Shown: positions 35,973 through 48,552, counted from the first letter of the stretch. The stretch is 64,000 bases of DNA from Marinobacter arenosus (GCF_019264345.1 NZ_JAHVAO010000001.1:806001-870000); one strand, 5' to 3'. Program-made: numbers and translations. Notes: a model not told the origin generated them from the sequence alone.

Positions 35973-37789
35973 GCGTCGTGATTCCAGAAAAAGCTGGCAC
36001 CTTCCTCGGGCGTGCTTGCCGAACGGCGCATCCAGCCAAACAACTCCCGACCGTAACCGTGATGATAACCGCTCAAGTCGACTTTTACCGAACCCCGTTC
36101 GGCAAACTCGTGATCATCGACCTCAACGCTCAAACGCCCCGTCAACGCGTCGAGACAGATCAGGTCGCCGTCCTGGACGCGAGCCAGCGGCCCGCCATCG
36201 AGTGCCTCCGGGTACACGTGAATGGCCGCAGGCACTTTGCCTGACGCCCCCGACATTCTGCCATCGGTTACCAGCCCGACTTTGTAGCCCCGATCCTGAA
36301 GCACGCCCAGGTACGGCGTCAGTTTGTGCAGCTCCGGCATCCCGTTGGCTTTGGGCCCCTGGAAACGAACAACCACGATACAGTCCTTATCCATGTCTCC
36401 GGCATCGAACGCGGCCTTCAGTTCGTTCTGATCATTGAAAACCACCGCCGGCGCTTCGACTTTGCGGTGCTCCTCCGCTACCGCAGACACCTTGATGACG
36501 CCTCGCCCCAGATTGCCATCCAGAACCCTCAGCCCGCCATCCGGGGCAAACGGCTCGGCCGCTGAACTCAGCACCTCCGGGCGGAGACTTTTCGCCGGTG
36601 CTGGCTGCCAGTCCAGTTTGTCCCCCTCCAGCACAGGATGCCTGGTGTAGCGCTCAAGGCCATGCCCCACCACGGTCTCGACATCGTTGTGCAGATACCC
36701 GCCATTCAGCAATTCCCGGATCAGGAACGGCGTGCCGCCCGCCTCGTGGAAGGCATTCACATCCTCCTGCCCATTAGGGTAGATACGGGTCATGGAGGGC
36801 ACCGCGGACGAGAGTTCCGCGTAGTCGTTCCAGTCGATGATGATGCCAGCGGCACGGGCAATGGCGATCCAGTGAATGGTGTGATTGGTCGAGCCCCCGG
36901 TCACCAGCAGGGCAACCAGCGCATTGACGATGCTTTTCTCGTCCACCATGTCGCCCAGGCCAAGCTCGCCCCCATGAGGCTTGGACAAACGAATAACCTG
37001 CTCGGTCGCCTCGCGGGTCAGGCTGTCCCGAAGCGGGGTTCCCGGATTCACGAAGGCGGAACCGGGTAAATGCAGCCCCATGACCTCCACCAGCAACTGA
37101 TTACTGTTGGCGGTACCGTAAAAGGTGCAGGTACCGGGGCTGTGGTAGGACTTGCTCTCGGCCTCCAGCAATTCCTCCCGGCCGACCTTGCCTTCGGCGT
37201 AGAGCTGTCGAATGCGTTGCTTCTCCTTGTTTGGCAAACCGGAAGGCATGGGGCCCGCCGGAACCAGAATGGTCGGCAGGTAGCCAAAACTGAGAGAGCC
37301 AATCAGCAGCCCGGGCACGATTTTGTCGCAAATGCCGAGCAGCAAGGTTGCGTCAAACATGTTGTGGCTGAGTGCCACGGCCGTGCTCATGGCGATTGTG
37401 TCCCGGGAAAACAGACTCAATTCCATGCCCGGCTGGCCCTGGGTTACACCGTCGCACATGGCCGGCGTCCCACCCGCAAACTGAGCCACGGATCCCATCC
37501 CATGGGCCGCGTCCCGAATAATATCCGGGAACTTTTCATAGGGCTGATGGGCCGAAAGCATATCGTTGTAGGCAGAAACGATGGCGACATTGGCTTTGTT
37601 CATGAACTTCAGCGTGTCTTTGTCGCCCGGGGCGCATGCTGCGAACCCATGCGCCAGGTTTCCGCATGAAAGGGTGCTGCGATGGGGCGACTGGGCCTTC
37701 AGCTCGTTCATCCGGCCGAGGTAGTCCTGCCGGCTGGACCGGCTACGCTCAATGATTCGCTGTGTAACCCTGTCAACGATCGGGTGCAT
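35969..37789 (-). CDS. edd: Phosphogluconate dehydratase (Entner-Doudoroff)
   Basis: Converts 6-phosphogluconate to 2-keto-3-deoxy-6-phosphogluconate using a 4Fe-4S cluster. 606 aa from the ATG at 37789, whose product starts [17 protein letters not shown] and aligns with E. coli Edd (MNPQLLRVTNRIIERSR). It has GGAG 6 nt upstream; ATG at 37801 lacks a site. Family segments: [62 protein letters not shown] and [18 protein letters not shown]. The operon is edd-glk, divergent from gap across a HexR-type site. Confidence 0.97.
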   Translation of the reverse strand: MHPIVDRVTQRIIERSRSSRQDYLGRMNELKAQSPHRSTLSCGNLAHGFAACAPGDKDTLKFMNKANVAIVSAYNDMLSAHQPYEKFPDIIRDAAHGMGSVAQFAGGTPAMCDGVTQGQPGMELSLFSRDTIAMSTAVALSHNMFDATLLLGICDKIVPGLLIGSLSFGYLPTILVPAGPMPSGLPNKEKQRIRQLYAEGKVGREELLEAESKSYHSPGTCTFYGTANSNQLLVEVMGLHLPGSAFVNPGTPLRDSLTREATEQVIRLSKPHGGELGLGDMVDEKSIVNALVALLVTGGSTNHTIHWIAIARAAGIIIDWNDYAELSSAVPSMTRIYPNGQEDVNAFHEAGGTPFLIRELLNGGYLHNDVETVVGHGLERYTRHPVLEGDKLDWQPAPAKSLRPEVLSSAAEPFAPDGGLRVLDGNLGRGVIKVSAVAEEHRKVEAPAVVFNDQNELKAAFDAGDMDKDCIVVVRFQGPKANGMPELHKLTPYLGVLQDRGYKVGLVTDGRMSGASGKVPAAIHVYPEALDGGPLARVQDGDLICLDALTGRLSVEVDDHEFAERGSVKVDLSGYHHGYGRELFGWMRRSASTPEEGASFFWNHDA

Positions 37790-37886
37790 GATGGGCTCCA
37801 TTTAACTGACTGGTTGGATGTCATTATAGATGTAACTTTACTTTCTTTTTTCGGAGTTTTCACCCGGAAAACGTTCAAAAACCAAA

Positions 37887-37916
37887 TTTTTGTTGTTATA
37901 TTTACTACATTATAAG
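37887..37916 (+). promoter_or_regulatory. gap promoter with HexR-like operator
   Basis: TGTTATATTTACTACA (37894-37909; reverse complement TGTAGTAAATATAACA) lies between TTTTTG (37887-37892) and TATAAG (37911-37916), spaced 18 bp. The AATGTAGTAA half recurs upstream of zwf. HexR, encoded at 43650, binds related TGTA-type palindromes in other gammaproteobacteria. It could control both gap and the divergent edd-glk. Confidence 0.5.
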
Positions 37917-37958
37917 AGGAAAAAACGAACAAAAAACCAACCACCGAGGAGTCGGACG

Positions 37959-38963
37959 ATGACTATCCGTATTGCAATCAACGGTTTTGGCCGAATCGGC
38001 CGCAATGTTCTCCGGGCACTTTACGAAAATGACTACCGCAAGCAGATTCAGGTCGTCGCCATCAACGACCTTGGCGACGCCGAAACCAATGCGCACCTGC
38101 TCAAGTATGATAGCGTTCACGGTCGGTTTGAAGGCGTGGTCGGACACGATGCGGAATCCCTGACGGTGAATGGCGATCGCATCGCTATTTCTGCGGTTCG
38201 CAATCCGGAAGAGCTGCCGTGGAGGGAGTTCCACATTGACGTGGTGTTCGAGTGCACCGGCCTCTTCACCCGCCGCGATGCGGCAGCGGCTCATCTAACC
38301 GCCGGCGCCCGCAAAGTCATTATCTCCGCCCCCTCCCCTGACGCCGACGCGACCGTGGTTTTCGGAGTCAATGATCAGACGCTGTCCCGGGAGCACGACG
38401 TGATTTCGAATGCTTCCTGCACCACCAACTGCCTTGCCCCCGTCGTCGAAGCCCTGCACAAGGCAGTGGGCATCGAAAGCGGCCTGATGACCACCATTCA
38501 TTCCTACACGAATGACCAGAAACTCAGTGACGTCTACCATACGGACCTGTATCGCGCCCGCTCCGCCACCCAGTCCATGATTCCTACCAAAACCGGGGCC
38601 GCCGCCGCCATTGGCAAGGTCATCCCGGAACTTGACGGAAAACTCGATGGCCTCGCTGTGCGCGTCCCCACCATCAACGTCTCGCTGGTCGACTTTGGCT
38701 TTATCGCGAGCCGGGACACCACGGTTGAGGAAATCAACGAGGCGGTCAGGGCTGCAGCCGAGACCAGCCCGATTCTTGGCTACAACCTGGAAAAGCTGGT
38801 CAGTGTGGACTTTAACCACAATGCCCTGTCCAGCGTCTTCGATGCCAACCATACCCGAGTACTGGGTCGTCACGTAAAAGTCATGGCCTGGTATGATAAT
38901 GAATGGGGTTTTTCAAACCGAATGCTGGATAACGCGATCGCCCTGATGCAGGCCGGCCAGTAA
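37959..38963 (+). CDS. gap: Glyceraldehyde-3-phosphate dehydrogenase, type I
   Basis: NAD-linked oxidation of glyceraldehyde-3-phosphate. 334 aa from the ATG at 37959 (GAGGAG, 7 nt spacing); the open frame extends 23 codons further upstream without family support. The Rossmann segment is [20 protein letters not shown], the catalytic Cys is in [12 protein letters not shown], and the C-terminal [14 protein letters not shown] is conserved. It is divergent from edd-glk and so shares an operator region. Such HexR-linked gap genes may serve catabolism while another paralogue serves gluconeogenesis. Confidence 0.97.
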   Translation: MTIRIAINGFGRIGRNVLRALYENDYRKQIQVVAINDLGDAETNAHLLKYDSVHGRFEGVVGHDAESLTVNGDRIAISAVRNPEELPWREFHIDVVFECTGLFTRRDAAAAHLTAGARKVIISAPSPDADATVVFGVNDQTLSREHDVISNASCTTNCLAPVVEALHKAVGIESGLMTTIHSYTNDQKLSDVYHTDLYRARSATQSMIPTKTGAAAAIGKVIPELDGKLDGLAVRVPTINVSLVDFGFIASRDTTVEEINEAVRAAAETSPILGYNLEKLVSVDFNHNALSSVFDANHTRVLGRHVKVMAWYDNEWGFSNRMLDNAIALMQAGQ

Positions 38964-39031
38964 CCCTGGCCGGCACCGGTTATTCCACTATTCTTAATGA
39001 GACCTTCCCGACCAACCAAAGGACACCACAC

Positions 39032-40480
39032 ATGCTCAGGCGCACCAAGATTGTCGCCACTCTCGGTCCCGCAACCGATTCTCCCGAAGCCCTTGCCGCC
39101 ATCATCGGCGCCGGTGTCGATGTCACCCGACTGAACTTCTCCCATGGCAGCGCCGAAGAACACATCGGCCGGGCACGCCAGGTCCGTGAGGCGGCCGCCG
39201 CCCAGGGGCGCTTTGTTGCCCTGCTGGCGGACCTTCAGGGCCCGAAACTCCGCATCGCACGGTTTACGGACAACAAGGTGACCCTTGTCGCCGGCCAGAC
39301 GTTCGTTCTGGACGCCTCCATGGACAAGGAAGCCGGTACCGAGGAACGTGTCGGTATCGATTACGAGCAACTGATTGAAGACGTCGAGCCCGGAGACATC
39401 CTCGTTCTGGATGACGGCCGCATCGAAATGGAAGTGACCTCTGTGGACGACCACAGCATCACCTCCACGGTCCTCATCGGCGGGCCGCTGTCGAACAACA
39501 AGGGACTCAACAAGCGAGGCGGCGGCCTCTCGGCAGACGCCCTCACCGAAAAGGACAAACAGGACATTGTCACCGCCGCCCGCCTGGGTGCCGACTACGT
39601 GGCGGTCTCCTTCGTGCGAACCGCGGAAGACATGCACACCGCACGGAGGCTCCTCAAGGATGCCGGCTCGGAAGCCGGCCTGGTGGCCAAGATAGAACGG
39701 GCAGAACTGGCTCACGACGAGGCTGCCCTCGATGCCGTCATTGAAGCGTCTGACGCGGTCATGGTTGCCCGCGGGGATCTGGCGGTGGAGATTGGCGATG
39801 CCGAACTGGTGGGCGTCCAGAAACACATCATCAACCGGGCGCGGGTGCTGAACCGGGCGGTGATCACCGCCACCCAGATGATGGAATCAATGATCACCAG
39901 CCCCATGCCCACCCGGGCCGAGGTGTCGGACGTCGCCAACGCGGTCATGGATTACACCGACGCGGTCATGCTATCGGCGGAAACCGCCGTTGGCGATTAC
40001 CCGAAGGAAGCGGTCGAAGCGATGGTGCGGATCTGCCTGGGCGCCGAAAAGCACCCCTCGATGCACCAGTCCAAGCACCGCATTCACGAGAGCATGGAAC
40101 GCGTGGACGAGGCGATTGCCCTGTCGGCCATGTATGCGGCCAACCACCTGGAAGGGGTCTCTGCGATCATCTGCATGACCGAAACCGGGGCAACTCCCCG
40201 GCTTATGTCCCGCATCAAGTCCAGCTTGCCGATCTTCGCATTCTCCCGCCATCACTCGACCCAGCACCGCGTGGTCCTGTTCCGCGGCGTTCAGACCATC
40301 CCGTTTGATTCCGCCAAAATCCCCAACGAACGGACCAACGCGCAGGCGGTATCAGAACTGGTGAATCGCGGCGTCGTCAATGAGCATGACCTGGTCGTGA
40401 TCACCAAAGGCGACTATGTGAATGCCCAGGGCGGCACCAATACCATGAAGATTGTCCGGGTCGGCTCGGACATCCGCTGA
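39032..40480 (+). CDS. pyk: Pyruvate kinase
   Basis: Transfers phosphate from phosphoenolpyruvate to ADP, the last step of the sugar route encoded here. The 482-aa protein begins [19 protein letters not shown] and includes [26 protein letters not shown], the metal/substrate site [25 protein letters not shown] and [26 protein letters not shown]. By residue style it is closer to E. coli PykA (type II) than PykF. It follows gap by 68 bp on the same strand and ends before a bidirectional hairpin. Confidence 0.96.
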   Translation: MLRRTKIVATLGPATDSPEALAAIIGAGVDVTRLNFSHGSAEEHIGRARQVREAAAAQGRFVALLADLQGPKLRIARFTDNKVTLVAGQTFVLDASMDKEAGTEERVGIDYEQLIEDVEPGDILVLDDGRIEMEVTSVDDHSITSTVLIGGPLSNNKGLNKRGGGLSADALTEKDKQDIVTAARLGADYVAVSFVRTAEDMHTARRLLKDAGSEAGLVAKIERAELAHDEAALDAVIEASDAVMVARGDLAVEIGDAELVGVQKHIINRARVLNRAVITATQMMESMITSPMPTRAEVSDVANAVMDYTDAVMLSAETAVGDYPKEAVEAMVRICLGAEKHPSMHQSKHRIHESMERVDEAIALSAMYAANHLEGVSAIICMTETGATPRLMSRIKSSLPIFAFSRHHSTQHRVVLFRGVQTIPFDSAKIPNERTNAQAVSELVNRGVVNEHDLVVITKGDYVNAQGGTNTMKIVRVGSDIR

Positions 40481-40496
40481 TACGCCACGCACCATT

Positions 40497-40532
40497 CGGC
40501 GTTCCGATGACTCTGTGGTGATCGGAACGCCG
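40497..40532. terminator. Bidirectional terminator between pyk and eda
   Basis: A perfect 12-bp stem, CGGCGTTCCGAT (40497-40508) with ATCGGAACGCCG (40521-40532), and a 12-nt loop lie between the convergent pyk and eda stops. Confidence 0.75.
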
Positions 40533-40574
40533 GATTTCCTGATGACGACTAAACCCGAGTTCTCAGCCTCCGTC

Positions 40575-41222
40575 TCAAAGATCGGCCAGGCTGCCGCGGG
40601 CTATCTCGGTGATCTGCCCCCAGTCCCTGGCTGCTACCACGTCGCTCGGGGTCAGCCAGGATCCACCGACCGCCTGAACATTCTTCAGCGCCAGGTAATT
40701 GCGAGCGGTCTCGCGACGGATGCCGCCGGTCGGGCAAAAGGTGACGTCGCCGAAGGGCCCGCTGAACGCTTTGAGCGCGGGCACACCACCGGCCACTTCC
40801 GCCGGAAAGAATTTGAACTCCCGGTATCCGAGGGCGTAGCCCATCATCAACTCGGAGACGCTTGCGATACCGGGCAACAGCGGTACCTCGGAGGTCAGGC
40901 CAAATTCGAGAATGGCTTCGGTCACCCCCGGTGTGATGACAAACTGGGCACCAGCCGCCTCCACTTGTCGGTACTGGGCAATGCTGGTAACGGTCCCTGC
41001 CCCCACCCAGGCCTCGGGAATGGCTTCACGAACCGCTTTGATGGCGTCGACGCCATGTTCGGTACGCAGGGTGATCTCAAGCACATTGATGCCACCATCC
41101 ACCAGCGCCCGGCACAGTGGCACGGCGTCCTCAAGGTGATTGATTGCAATCACCGGGACCAGCGGCGATGCGTCCAGCACGGCTCGGACGCGCTCACGAT
41201 GAAATTCAGAAAGCTGGGTCAT
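40575..41222 (-). CDS. eda: KDPG aldolase
   Basis: Cleaves 2-keto-3-deoxy-6-phosphogluconate to pyruvate and glyceraldehyde-3-phosphate. 215 aa; the Schiff-base lysine is in YREFKFFPAEVAGG, and other barrel motifs are LEITLRTEHGVDAI, VGAGTVTS, FVITPGV and FCPTGGI. ATG at 41222 has GGAG 6 nt upstream; an ATG four codons earlier has none. Last gene of zwf-pgl-eda. Confidence 0.97.
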   Translation of the reverse strand: MTQLSEFHRERVRAVLDASPLVPVIAINHLEDAVPLCRALVDGGINVLEITLRTEHGVDAIKAVREAIPEAWVGAGTVTSIAQYRQVEAAGAQFVITPGVTEAILEFGLTSEVPLLPGIASVSELMMGYALGYREFKFFPAEVAGGVPALKAFSGPFGDVTFCPTGGIRRETARNYLALKNVQAVGGSWLTPSDVVAARDWGQITEIARGSLADL

Positions 41223-41254
41223 GATTTTCTCCATGGAATCAGTTAGAGCCGGAT

Positions 41255-41974
41255 TCAGGGACTCCAGAACACATTCAGGCCGGGCTTGAGAAAGCCACGA
41301 ACCGGCATCGACATCACATCTTCCGGTGCTGTCATTGCACGCCTGAGGGTCTCAAGCTTGTCGGCACCCTTGAGGTGGAGGGCGGTAAAACGGGCATCCC
41401 TCAACGTCGGCCAGGTCAGGGTGATACGCTGTTGAGGCTGGGACGGTGGCGTAGCCGCAGCAACCAGGTCCGGGCAGTCGGGACTCATGGCCCGCGGCAA
41501 TTCCGGTGCGTCCGGAAACAGGGAAGCCGTGTGACCATCGTTCCCCATCCCCAGAATCAAAACATCGAGCGGCAGCGCCAGCCCGGACAATTCCGCCTTG
41601 ACTGCTTCCAGACCCTCCAGCGGGGTCGCGCCCGGCTGCTTCAGTGAGAGAAAGTTGGCGCCGGCAGCGCGATCCTGCAGCAGGTTCTCCCGTACCAGAC
41701 GGGTATTACTGGCAGGGTCATCCTCCGGCACCCAGCGCTCATCCGCGAGCAGGAGATCCACCCGGTGCCAGTCAAGATCTTTCGTCGACAGCGCCCGGAA
41801 AAATGGCAGGGGTGTTGAACCTCCCGACACCACCAGGCTGACCCTCTGCGCGTCAGCAAGCCGCTCCTTGAGGAAGGCGGCCACGGCGTCCGCGAGATCC
41901 AGCGCCACCTGTTCCGGGTCGGAGCCGAATCGCATGTGAACGCCCTCGGGCAAGTCAATCTCAGGCGTCTTCAT
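41255..41974 (-). CDS. pgl: 6-phosphogluconolactonase
   Basis: Hydrolyses 6-phosphogluconolactone. 239 aa of the DevB/NagB-like family: [43 protein letters not shown] and [14 protein letters not shown] are diagnostic. The ATG at 41974 (GGGAGGAG, 5 nt spacing) lies inside the end of zwf, giving a 14-bp overlap and likely translational coupling. The frame opens six codons earlier. Confidence 0.96.
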   Translation of the reverse strand: MKTPEIDLPEGVHMRFGSDPEQVALDLADAVAAFLKERLADAQRVSLVVSGGSTPLPFFRALSTKDLDWHRVDLLLADERWVPEDDPASNTRLVRENLLQDRAAGANFLSLKQPGATPLEGLEAVKAELSGLALPLDVLILGMGNDGHTASLFPDAPELPRAMSPDCPDLVAAATPPSQPQQRITLTWPTLRDARFTALHLKGADKLETLRRAMTAPEDVMSMPVRGFLKPGLNVFWSP

Positions 41975-43436
41975 ACCAACTCCTCCCATCACGGGTGATC
42001 ATGGCAATGGACGCCACAGGCCCCCAGGTGCCTGCCGCATAACGCTTGGGCGGCTCGCCGCTGTCGCGCCAGTTGCGGATCACCTCGTCCACCCAACGCC
42101 AGGCGTGCTCGACTTCGTCCCGGCGCACAAACAGGTACTGATTCCCCTTCATGACCTCCCACAACAATCGCTCGTAGGCATCAGGGATACGATCGGTATC
42201 AAAGGTCTCGGAAAAGGTCAGTTCCAGCGGCCCCTGACGCAGACGCATGCCTTTGTCCAGACCCTGATCCTTCGTCAGAATCTTCAGTGACATGCCTTCG
42301 TCGGGCTGCAGGCGAATGATCAGTTTGTTATTGGCCAGGTGCTTCTGGTCCGGATCGAAGATGTAATGGGGCGCGGGCTTGAAGTGAATGATGATCTGGG
42401 AGAGCTTCTCAGGCAGACGCTTTCCGGTCCGGATGTAGAAGGGCACCCCGGACCAGCGCCAGTTCTCGATCTCCGCCTTCAGGGCCACAAACGTCTCGGT
42501 ATCGCTGCCCTTGTTGGCCCCCTCCTCTTCCAGGTACCCCGGCACCGGTTTGCCATTACTGGTGCCGGCGGTGTACTGACCGCGCACCACATGACTCTCC
42601 ATCATGTCCGGCGTCACCCGCCGCAGGGCCTTCAGGACTTTCACTTTCTCATCCCGGATGCTGTCAGCGGACAGGTCCGAAGGCGGATCCATGGCAATCA
42701 GGCACAGCAACTGGAGCAGGTGATTCTGGATCATGTCCCGAATCTGGCCTGCCTTGTCGAAATAGCCCCAGCGCCCTTCGATGCCGACGCTCTCAGCCAC
42801 CGTGATCTCGACGTGGGAAATGTGGTTCTGATCCCACTGCGAGGCAAAGAGGTTGTTGGCAAATCGCAGGGCAATCAGGTTCTGGACCGTCTCCTTCCCC
42901 AGGTAGTGATCAATCCGGAACAGCTGATTTTCGTTGTAGACCTCCCCCAACTCATCATTGATTACCCGGGAGGATTCAAGGTCGTGGCCGATGGGCTTCT
43001 CCACCACCACACGGGTCTTCTCGGTGCAGCAACTCGCGGCGCGGAGATTACGGGCGATCACGCCGTACATGGCGGGGGGTGTAGCCATGTAGACGATCAG
43101 TTCGTTGTTGGCATCGTCACGCCACTCGTTGAGTACACCAAAGCCGTCGGGGTCATTGAAGTCCAGCCGCAGGTAATCCACGCGTTCGAGGAATTTTCGG
43201 ACGACGGACGCTTCGAACTCTTCCGCCTTCACATGCTGCTCAAGTTTCTCGAACAACTGTTTCCGAACCGCCACTGTGTCAGCCTCGGTGCGTGCTATCG
43301 CGAGAATGCGACTGCCTTCGGCCAGCAAATTGGCACGCTCCAACTGGTAAAGGGCTGGAAACAGCTTGCGTTGCGCCAGGTCGCCGAGGGCGCCAAACAG
43401 CATCAGGTCACACCGGGTATTAATCTTGTTGACCAT
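41961..43436 (-). CDS. zwf: Glucose-6-phosphate 1-dehydrogenase
   Basis: Oxidises glucose-6-phosphate to the lactone with NAD(P)+. 491 aa from the ATG at 43436 (AAGGAA just upstream); the frame is open 18 codons further but without a ribosome-binding site. The coenzyme fingerprint reads [22 protein letters not shown] (Ala-Leu in place of the common Ala-Ser), and the active-site motif [13 protein letters not shown] is intact. First gene of zwf-pgl-eda, divergent from hexR with a HexR-like site in between. Confidence 0.97.
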   Translation of the reverse strand: MVNKINTRCDLMLFGALGDLAQRKLFPALYQLERANLLAEGSRILAIARTEADTVAVRKQLFEKLEQHVKAEEFEASVVRKFLERVDYLRLDFNDPDGFGVLNEWRDDANNELIVYMATPPAMYGVIARNLRAASCCTEKTRVVVEKPIGHDLESSRVINDELGEVYNENQLFRIDHYLGKETVQNLIALRFANNLFASQWDQNHISHVEITVAESVGIEGRWGYFDKAGQIRDMIQNHLLQLLCLIAMDPPSDLSADSIRDEKVKVLKALRRVTPDMMESHVVRGQYTAGTSNGKPVPGYLEEEGANKGSDTETFVALKAEIENWRWSGVPFYIRTGKRLPEKLSQIIIHFKPAPHYIFDPDQKHLANNKLIIRLQPDEGMSLKILTKDQGLDKGMRLRQGPLELTFSETFDTDRIPDAYERLLWEVMKGNQYLFVRRDEVEHAWRWVDEVIRNWRDSGEPPKRYAAGTWGPVASIAMITRDGRSWYEDA

Positions 43437-43492
43437 TGGTTCCTTCTCTCTGGTGGGTAAGGCGATCCCAAGAACCGCCCGAACAAACACTC

Positions 43493-43511
43493 AATGTAGT
43501 AATTTTATGCA
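43493..43511 (-). promoter_or_regulatory. HexR-like operator upstream of zwf
   Basis: AATGTAGTAATTTTATGCA shares the AATGTAGTAA half with the site at gap. A second partial copy, TACTTTTACTACCCC, lies at 43562-43576 nearer hexR, and TATAAT at 43596-43601 is a plausible hexR -10. Autoregulation plus zwf control would fit HexR. Confidence 0.45.
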
Positions 43512-43649
43512 AATAATGACATCGGAAATCGGGTTTTCCAAGCAAAAAAACCATTTTCTGATACTTTTACTACCCCATAATGACAGAAAACACGGTATAA
43601 TCAGCGCGTTTTCACACCAATGATCGCCAAGATTCAGGGAGTACCTTTA

Positions 43650-44522
43650 ATGGCTGCGAACCAGGCGCACCGTGACGACAACTTGCTTGAAGACATCCAG
43701 GCCCGGCTGGACAGCCTCAACAAATCGGAGCGAAAAGTGGCCGAAGCCATTCTTCGGGATCCCAGTGCGGCCACTCGTTACAGCATAGCTGCCCTGGCCC
43801 GCGCTGCTGAGGTCAGCGAGCCCACGGTGAACCGGTTCTGCCGGGGTTTTTCCGCCACCGGATTTCCGGACTTCAAGATCAGGCTGGCACAAAGCATCGC
43901 CACGGGCACGCCCTACGTCGGCCAGAACGTTGGGCCGGACGATTCGGTATCCGAATTCGCGGATAAGATCATGCTGAGCACCATTGCCAGTCTGGACAAA
44001 GCCCGCCAGGCCCTGGACCCGAAAGCACTGGCCATGGCCATTGACTACCTGATCCAGGCCAAGCAGATCAACTTCTTCGGCATGGGCGGTTCCGCCGCCG
44101 TGGCCCTGGATGCCCAGCACAAATTCTTTCGCTTCAACATCCCGGTGATGTCTTACGACGACGCCCTGATGCAGCGGATGGTTGCTGCCGGCGCCAATGT
44201 GGGCGACGTCATCGTCCTGATTTCCTACACTGGCCGTACCCGTGAAACGGTTGACATAGCCAAGCTCGCGCGGGCAAACGGTGCCACCGTGATCGGCATC
44301 ACCAACCCGCAATCCCCGCTTGCTGAAATCTGCACCGTTGTCCTTGGCGTAACAGCTCCCGAAGACACCGAGGTGTATATGCCAATGTCATCCAGAATCA
44401 TTCACCTGACGGTGATCGACATTCTGGCCACCGGCGTCACCCTGAAACGCGGCGCCGATTTTCTCGGGCACCTGAAGAAGATCAAGGAAAGCCTCAAACC
44501 GACACGCTTTCCTCCCGAATAG
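43650..44522 (+). CDS. hexR: HexR transcriptional regulator (RpiR family)
   Basis: Sugar-phosphate-responsive regulator of Entner-Doudoroff and related genes, with KDPG as effector in characterised homologues. 290 aa: the N-terminal RpiR HTH ([47 protein letters not shown]) and C-terminal SIS domain ([40 protein letters not shown]) are complete. ATG at 43650 has GGAG 8 nt upstream; ATG at 43620 has no site. It is divergent from zwf-pgl-eda, the usual HexR neighbourhood. Confidence 0.96.
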   Translation: MAANQAHRDDNLLEDIQARLDSLNKSERKVAEAILRDPSAATRYSIAALARAAEVSEPTVNRFCRGFSATGFPDFKIRLAQSIATGTPYVGQNVGPDDSVSEFADKIMLSTIASLDKARQALDPKALAMAIDYLIQAKQINFFGMGGSAAVALDAQHKFFRFNIPVMSYDDALMQRMVAAGANVGDVIVLISYTGRTRETVDIAKLARANGATVIGITNPQSPLAEICTVVLGVTAPEDTEVYMPMSSRIIHLTVIDILATGVTLKRGADFLGHLKKIKESLKPTRFPPE

Positions 44523-44564
44523 GCGCGCAACGCCCGGCGCAACCAGCCCATAAGAGACTCCTCC

Positions 44565-44643
44565 GTCTACGCCCCTCCTCCCCCTGAAAACTCACCCCCC
44601 AATTTGTTCAGGGCGGAGGATGTACTGCACCCAGGGTTACAAC
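44565..44643 (+). promoter_or_regulatory. MalT-type composite promoter of lamB
   Basis: CTCCTCCGTCTACGCC (reverse complement GGCGTAG then ACGGAGGAG) is followed by CCTCCTCCCCCTGA, whose reverse complement contains GGGGAGGAGG, an exact match to the MalT-box consensus GGGGA[T/G]GAGG. GGAGGATG follows at 44615-44622 and TACAAC at 44638-44643 as a -10. Order and orientation are the same as at the alpha-glucosidase gene. The lamB leader would be about 145 nt. Confidence 0.55.
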
Positions 44644-44725
44644 ACCATGAAATCCGGTTTCCCCAATGTCTGATTGGCAGAAGCTGCAATCGCGGAAGCC
44701 GGAAGCGCAATCCGGCCCTTACTGA

Positions 44726-46120
<1,395 letters not shown>

Positions 46121-46155
46121 ACGCCGCAAGTATCCTGTCTTCCTTTGGACCCTTT

Positions 46156-46182
46156 GGGCCGGCAACATGCCGGCCCTTTTTT
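46156..46182 (+). terminator. lamB terminator
   Basis: GGGCCGGC (46156-46163) and GCCGGCCC (46169-46176), a 5-nt loop and six T form a textbook intrinsic terminator 36 bp after the lamB stop. Confidence 0.92.
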
Positions 46183-46204
46183 GTGCCCCTGCTACACCCA
46201 CCGA

Positions 46205-46234
46205 CAAAAAAGCCCGGTCGAAACCGGGCTTTTC
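46205..46234 (-). terminator. ppiD terminator
   Basis: AGCCCGGT (46211-46218) pairs with ACCGGGCT (46223-46230). A run of A on the plus strand before it gives a U-tract for minus-strand transcripts coming from ppiD. Confidence 0.9.
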
Positions 46235-46273
46235 AGTTCCCGACGACGGTCGGGCTATACGCTTACGTCCGGC

Positions 46274-48127
46274 TCAAGGCCGCTCTACTTCAGCGCGATT
46301 ACGAAGGTACTGCTGATACGCCGAATACTCACGCTGCCCCTCGAGGGACGCCAGGAACTGGCTCAGCTGCTCGAAGTCAGCACCGTCCTCTTCCACGGCG
46401 CCCTCATTCACACCATCCAACGCAACCACCGACGCGCGATCCGCACTGACGGACTGCCCGTAACTGGCCTCACCGTCTGCTGGACGACTCAGCGAGAAGA
46501 CCGTTCTCATGACACCTGCACCCACTTCCTGCGAATTCCGGGATTGGGCTTCATAGCTGACCCATTCACCAGCACCCAGTTCCTCCAGGGACTGACCTGC
46601 CTCGAGTCCGGCGATGATCTCCTGGGCTCGCTCGCGCAGCGCCTCACGGGTCTCACGCACCTGCAATCTTGCACGGATGTCATCGGCCACCTGCTCCAGA
46701 GGAAGCTGCTGTGCTTCACGATATTCACGAACACGCGCGACAACAGACACATTATCGCCAACATCGATCAGCTCGGTGTTGTACCCCTCCTCGAGCACAT
46801 CCGCCGAAAACAGCTGACGAAGCAGCCCTTCATGATCAAACGGCGCCATGCCACCGTTTCGGGTTACGCCTGTGGCCTCGCGCACTTCAAGGCCAAGCTC
46901 TTCGGCAGGACCCGCGAGATCATCCGCCGCGTAGGCGGAATCGGCCAACTGGGTGCGAATCTCCGCGAAACGGTCTTCGGCGCGGTCACGGGCGAGTTCG
47001 CTGCGAAGTTGACCGGCGATTTCCTCAAGCGGCGGGACCTCTGAACGACGCACGTCCTCCAGCTTGATCAGGTGCACACCAAAGCTGGTTTCGACCGCGT
47101 CTGACGTTTCACCTTCATTGAGCGCAAACAGCGCCTCCTCGAAAGCCTCGTCGTAAACGCCGCGCCCGGCATACCCCAGATCACCACCCTCTTCCGCGGA
47201 GACGGTATCGATGGAGAACTCACGAGCCAGGTCAGCAAAGGATTCGCCCTCGGCGAGGCGCTGCTGAAGGGTTTCAATGGTGGCGTCAGCCCCCTCGCCA
47301 TCTTCGATCAGGATATGGGACGCCTTACGCTCTTCACGGGCCAGATCATCGGCACGCTGCTCGTAATAGGCCTGCAGCTCTTCGTCGCTGATCTCGATGG
47401 TTTCTGCCAACGACCCCAGGGACAGCGTGATGTAGGCCGCATCCACCTGGTCCGGTTCCTGGAAGGCACTGCTGTTCTCCTCGTAAAACGCCTGCACCTC
47501 GTCGTCGGTGATGTCCACCTGCCCGGCAACGGCACTGTCCGGCACAGTCACAATCCGGAAATCACGGGTCTGATTCTGGATGCGCAGAATCTGGGCGACG
47601 TGTTCATCGGCCGCCACGCCGCTCTGGATAATGCCGGCCCGAATCTGGTTGACCACATACTGCTTCCGCATAGCCTCGCGGAACTCAGCGACGCCCATAC
47701 CCATATTGCGGACGGTCGACACGAACCGGTCCCGATTGAACTGCCCCTCTACCTGGAACTGGGGCATCTGAGTAATCAGCGCATCAATGTCAGCGTCCGT
47801 CAACGCCAACCCCTGGCTGTCGGCGTCCTGGATCAGAACCTCCTGCTGAATCAGGGATTCCAGCACGTCCTGGCGAATCTGGTCTTCATTGAGCAGCGAA
47901 GGATCCGGTGTTTCCATGCGCGACAGTCGGCGCTGACTTTCCATCTGAACCAGGCGCAGGAACTCCCGCTCCGTGATGTCCTCACCATTCACCGTTGCCA
48001 CTTCCGGCTCACCGGAGAACCCGCCAATAATGGCGTCCATTCCCCAGATGGATAGGGACACGATCAGCAGACCGATGATGATCTTGGCAATGGTGCCCTG
48101 GGCATTTTCCCGAATATCTTGAAGCAT
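46274..48127 (-). CDS. ppiD: Periplasmic folding chaperone PpiD (SurA-N / parvulin)
   Basis: Inner-membrane anchored chaperone for newly exported proteins. The 617-aa protein has one N-terminal membrane segment (about residues 13-35, IAKIIIGLLIVSLSIWGMDAIIG), then a SurA-like N domain (VNGEDITEREFLRLVQMESQRR), then a parvulin domain around residues 265-365 (KASHILIED to SFGVHLIKLEDV), and a C-terminal helical region. It lies downstream of hupB as in E. coli (lon-hupB-ppiD). Confidence 0.95.
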   Translation of the reverse strand: MLQDIRENAQGTIAKIIIGLLIVSLSIWGMDAIIGGFSGEPEVATVNGEDITEREFLRLVQMESQRRLSRMETPDPSLLNEDQIRQDVLESLIQQEVLIQDADSQGLALTDADIDALITQMPQFQVEGQFNRDRFVSTVRNMGMGVAEFREAMRKQYVVNQIRAGIIQSGVAADEHVAQILRIQNQTRDFRIVTVPDSAVAGQVDITDDEVQAFYEENSSAFQEPDQVDAAYITLSLGSLAETIEISDEELQAYYEQRADDLAREERKASHILIEDGEGADATIETLQQRLAEGESFADLAREFSIDTVSAEEGGDLGYAGRGVYDEAFEEALFALNEGETSDAVETSFGVHLIKLEDVRRSEVPPLEEIAGQLRSELARDRAEDRFAEIRTQLADSAYAADDLAGPAEELGLEVREATGVTRNGGMAPFDHEGLLRQLFSADVLEEGYNTELIDVGDNVSVVARVREYREAQQLPLEQVADDIRARLQVRETREALRERAQEIIAGLEAGQSLEELGAGEWVSYEAQSRNSQEVGAGVMRTVFSLSRPADGEASYGQSVSADRASVVALDGVNEGAVEEDGADFEQLSQFLASLEGQREYSAYQQYLRNRAEVERP

Positions 48128-48196
48128 GTTTCTCCCGAATCCTGTTCAAGGTCGTGCAGTTTTATCGTAAGGCGATGAGCATTGGGGCGCCGAACG

Positions 48197-48229
48197 TAAA
48201 AAGGCGCACCCTGTCCGGAATGCGCCTTG
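48197..48229 (-). terminator. hupB terminator
   Basis: AAGGCGCA (48201-48208) and TGCGCCTT (48221-48228), with A-rich plus-strand flank (48197-48202), give an 8-bp stem plus U-tract on the minus strand 51 bp after hupB. ppiD therefore probably has its own promoter or is read through. Confidence 0.85.
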
Positions 48230-48279
48230 AATTCTTCTTGGGTAGCCCCCTGCGACAGGAGCTACCAGAGAAAGAACCG

Positions 48280-48552
48280 TTATTTAACGGCGTCTTTCAG
48301 GGCCTTGCCTGCTTTGAACCCAGGCACTTTGGAGGCCGGAATCTTGATCTCGGCACCAGTCTGCGGGTTACGACCGGTACGAGCAGCACGCTCTTTAACG
48401 GAGAAAGTGCCAAAACCGATCAGAGTAACCTGATCGCCTTTTTTCAGGGCACCGGTAATGGAGTTGGTCATAGCATCCAGAGCACGGCCAGCGGCGGCTT
48501 TGGAGATATCTGAGGACTCTGCAATTGCATCGATAAGTTCGGACTTGTTCAC
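48280..48552 (-). CDS. hupB: DNA-binding protein HU-beta
   Basis: Nucleoid-associated dimeric DNA-bending protein, 90 aa, the standard HU length. It begins with GTG ([28 protein letters not shown]) preceded by AAGGGG. The DNA-binding arm [44 protein letters not shown] is fully conserved. The open frame continues 32 codons upstream, but that part has no HU homology. It sits between lon and ppiD. Confidence 0.97.
   Translation of the reverse strand: MNKSELIDAIAESSDISKAAAGRALDAMTNSITGALKKGDQVTLIGFGTFSVKERAARTGRNPQTGAEIKIPASKVPGFKAGKALKDAVK

Noticed and set aside
38980..39826. Antisense frame opposite pyruvate kinase
   Set aside because: Shadow of pyk codon usage; no start signal or homology.
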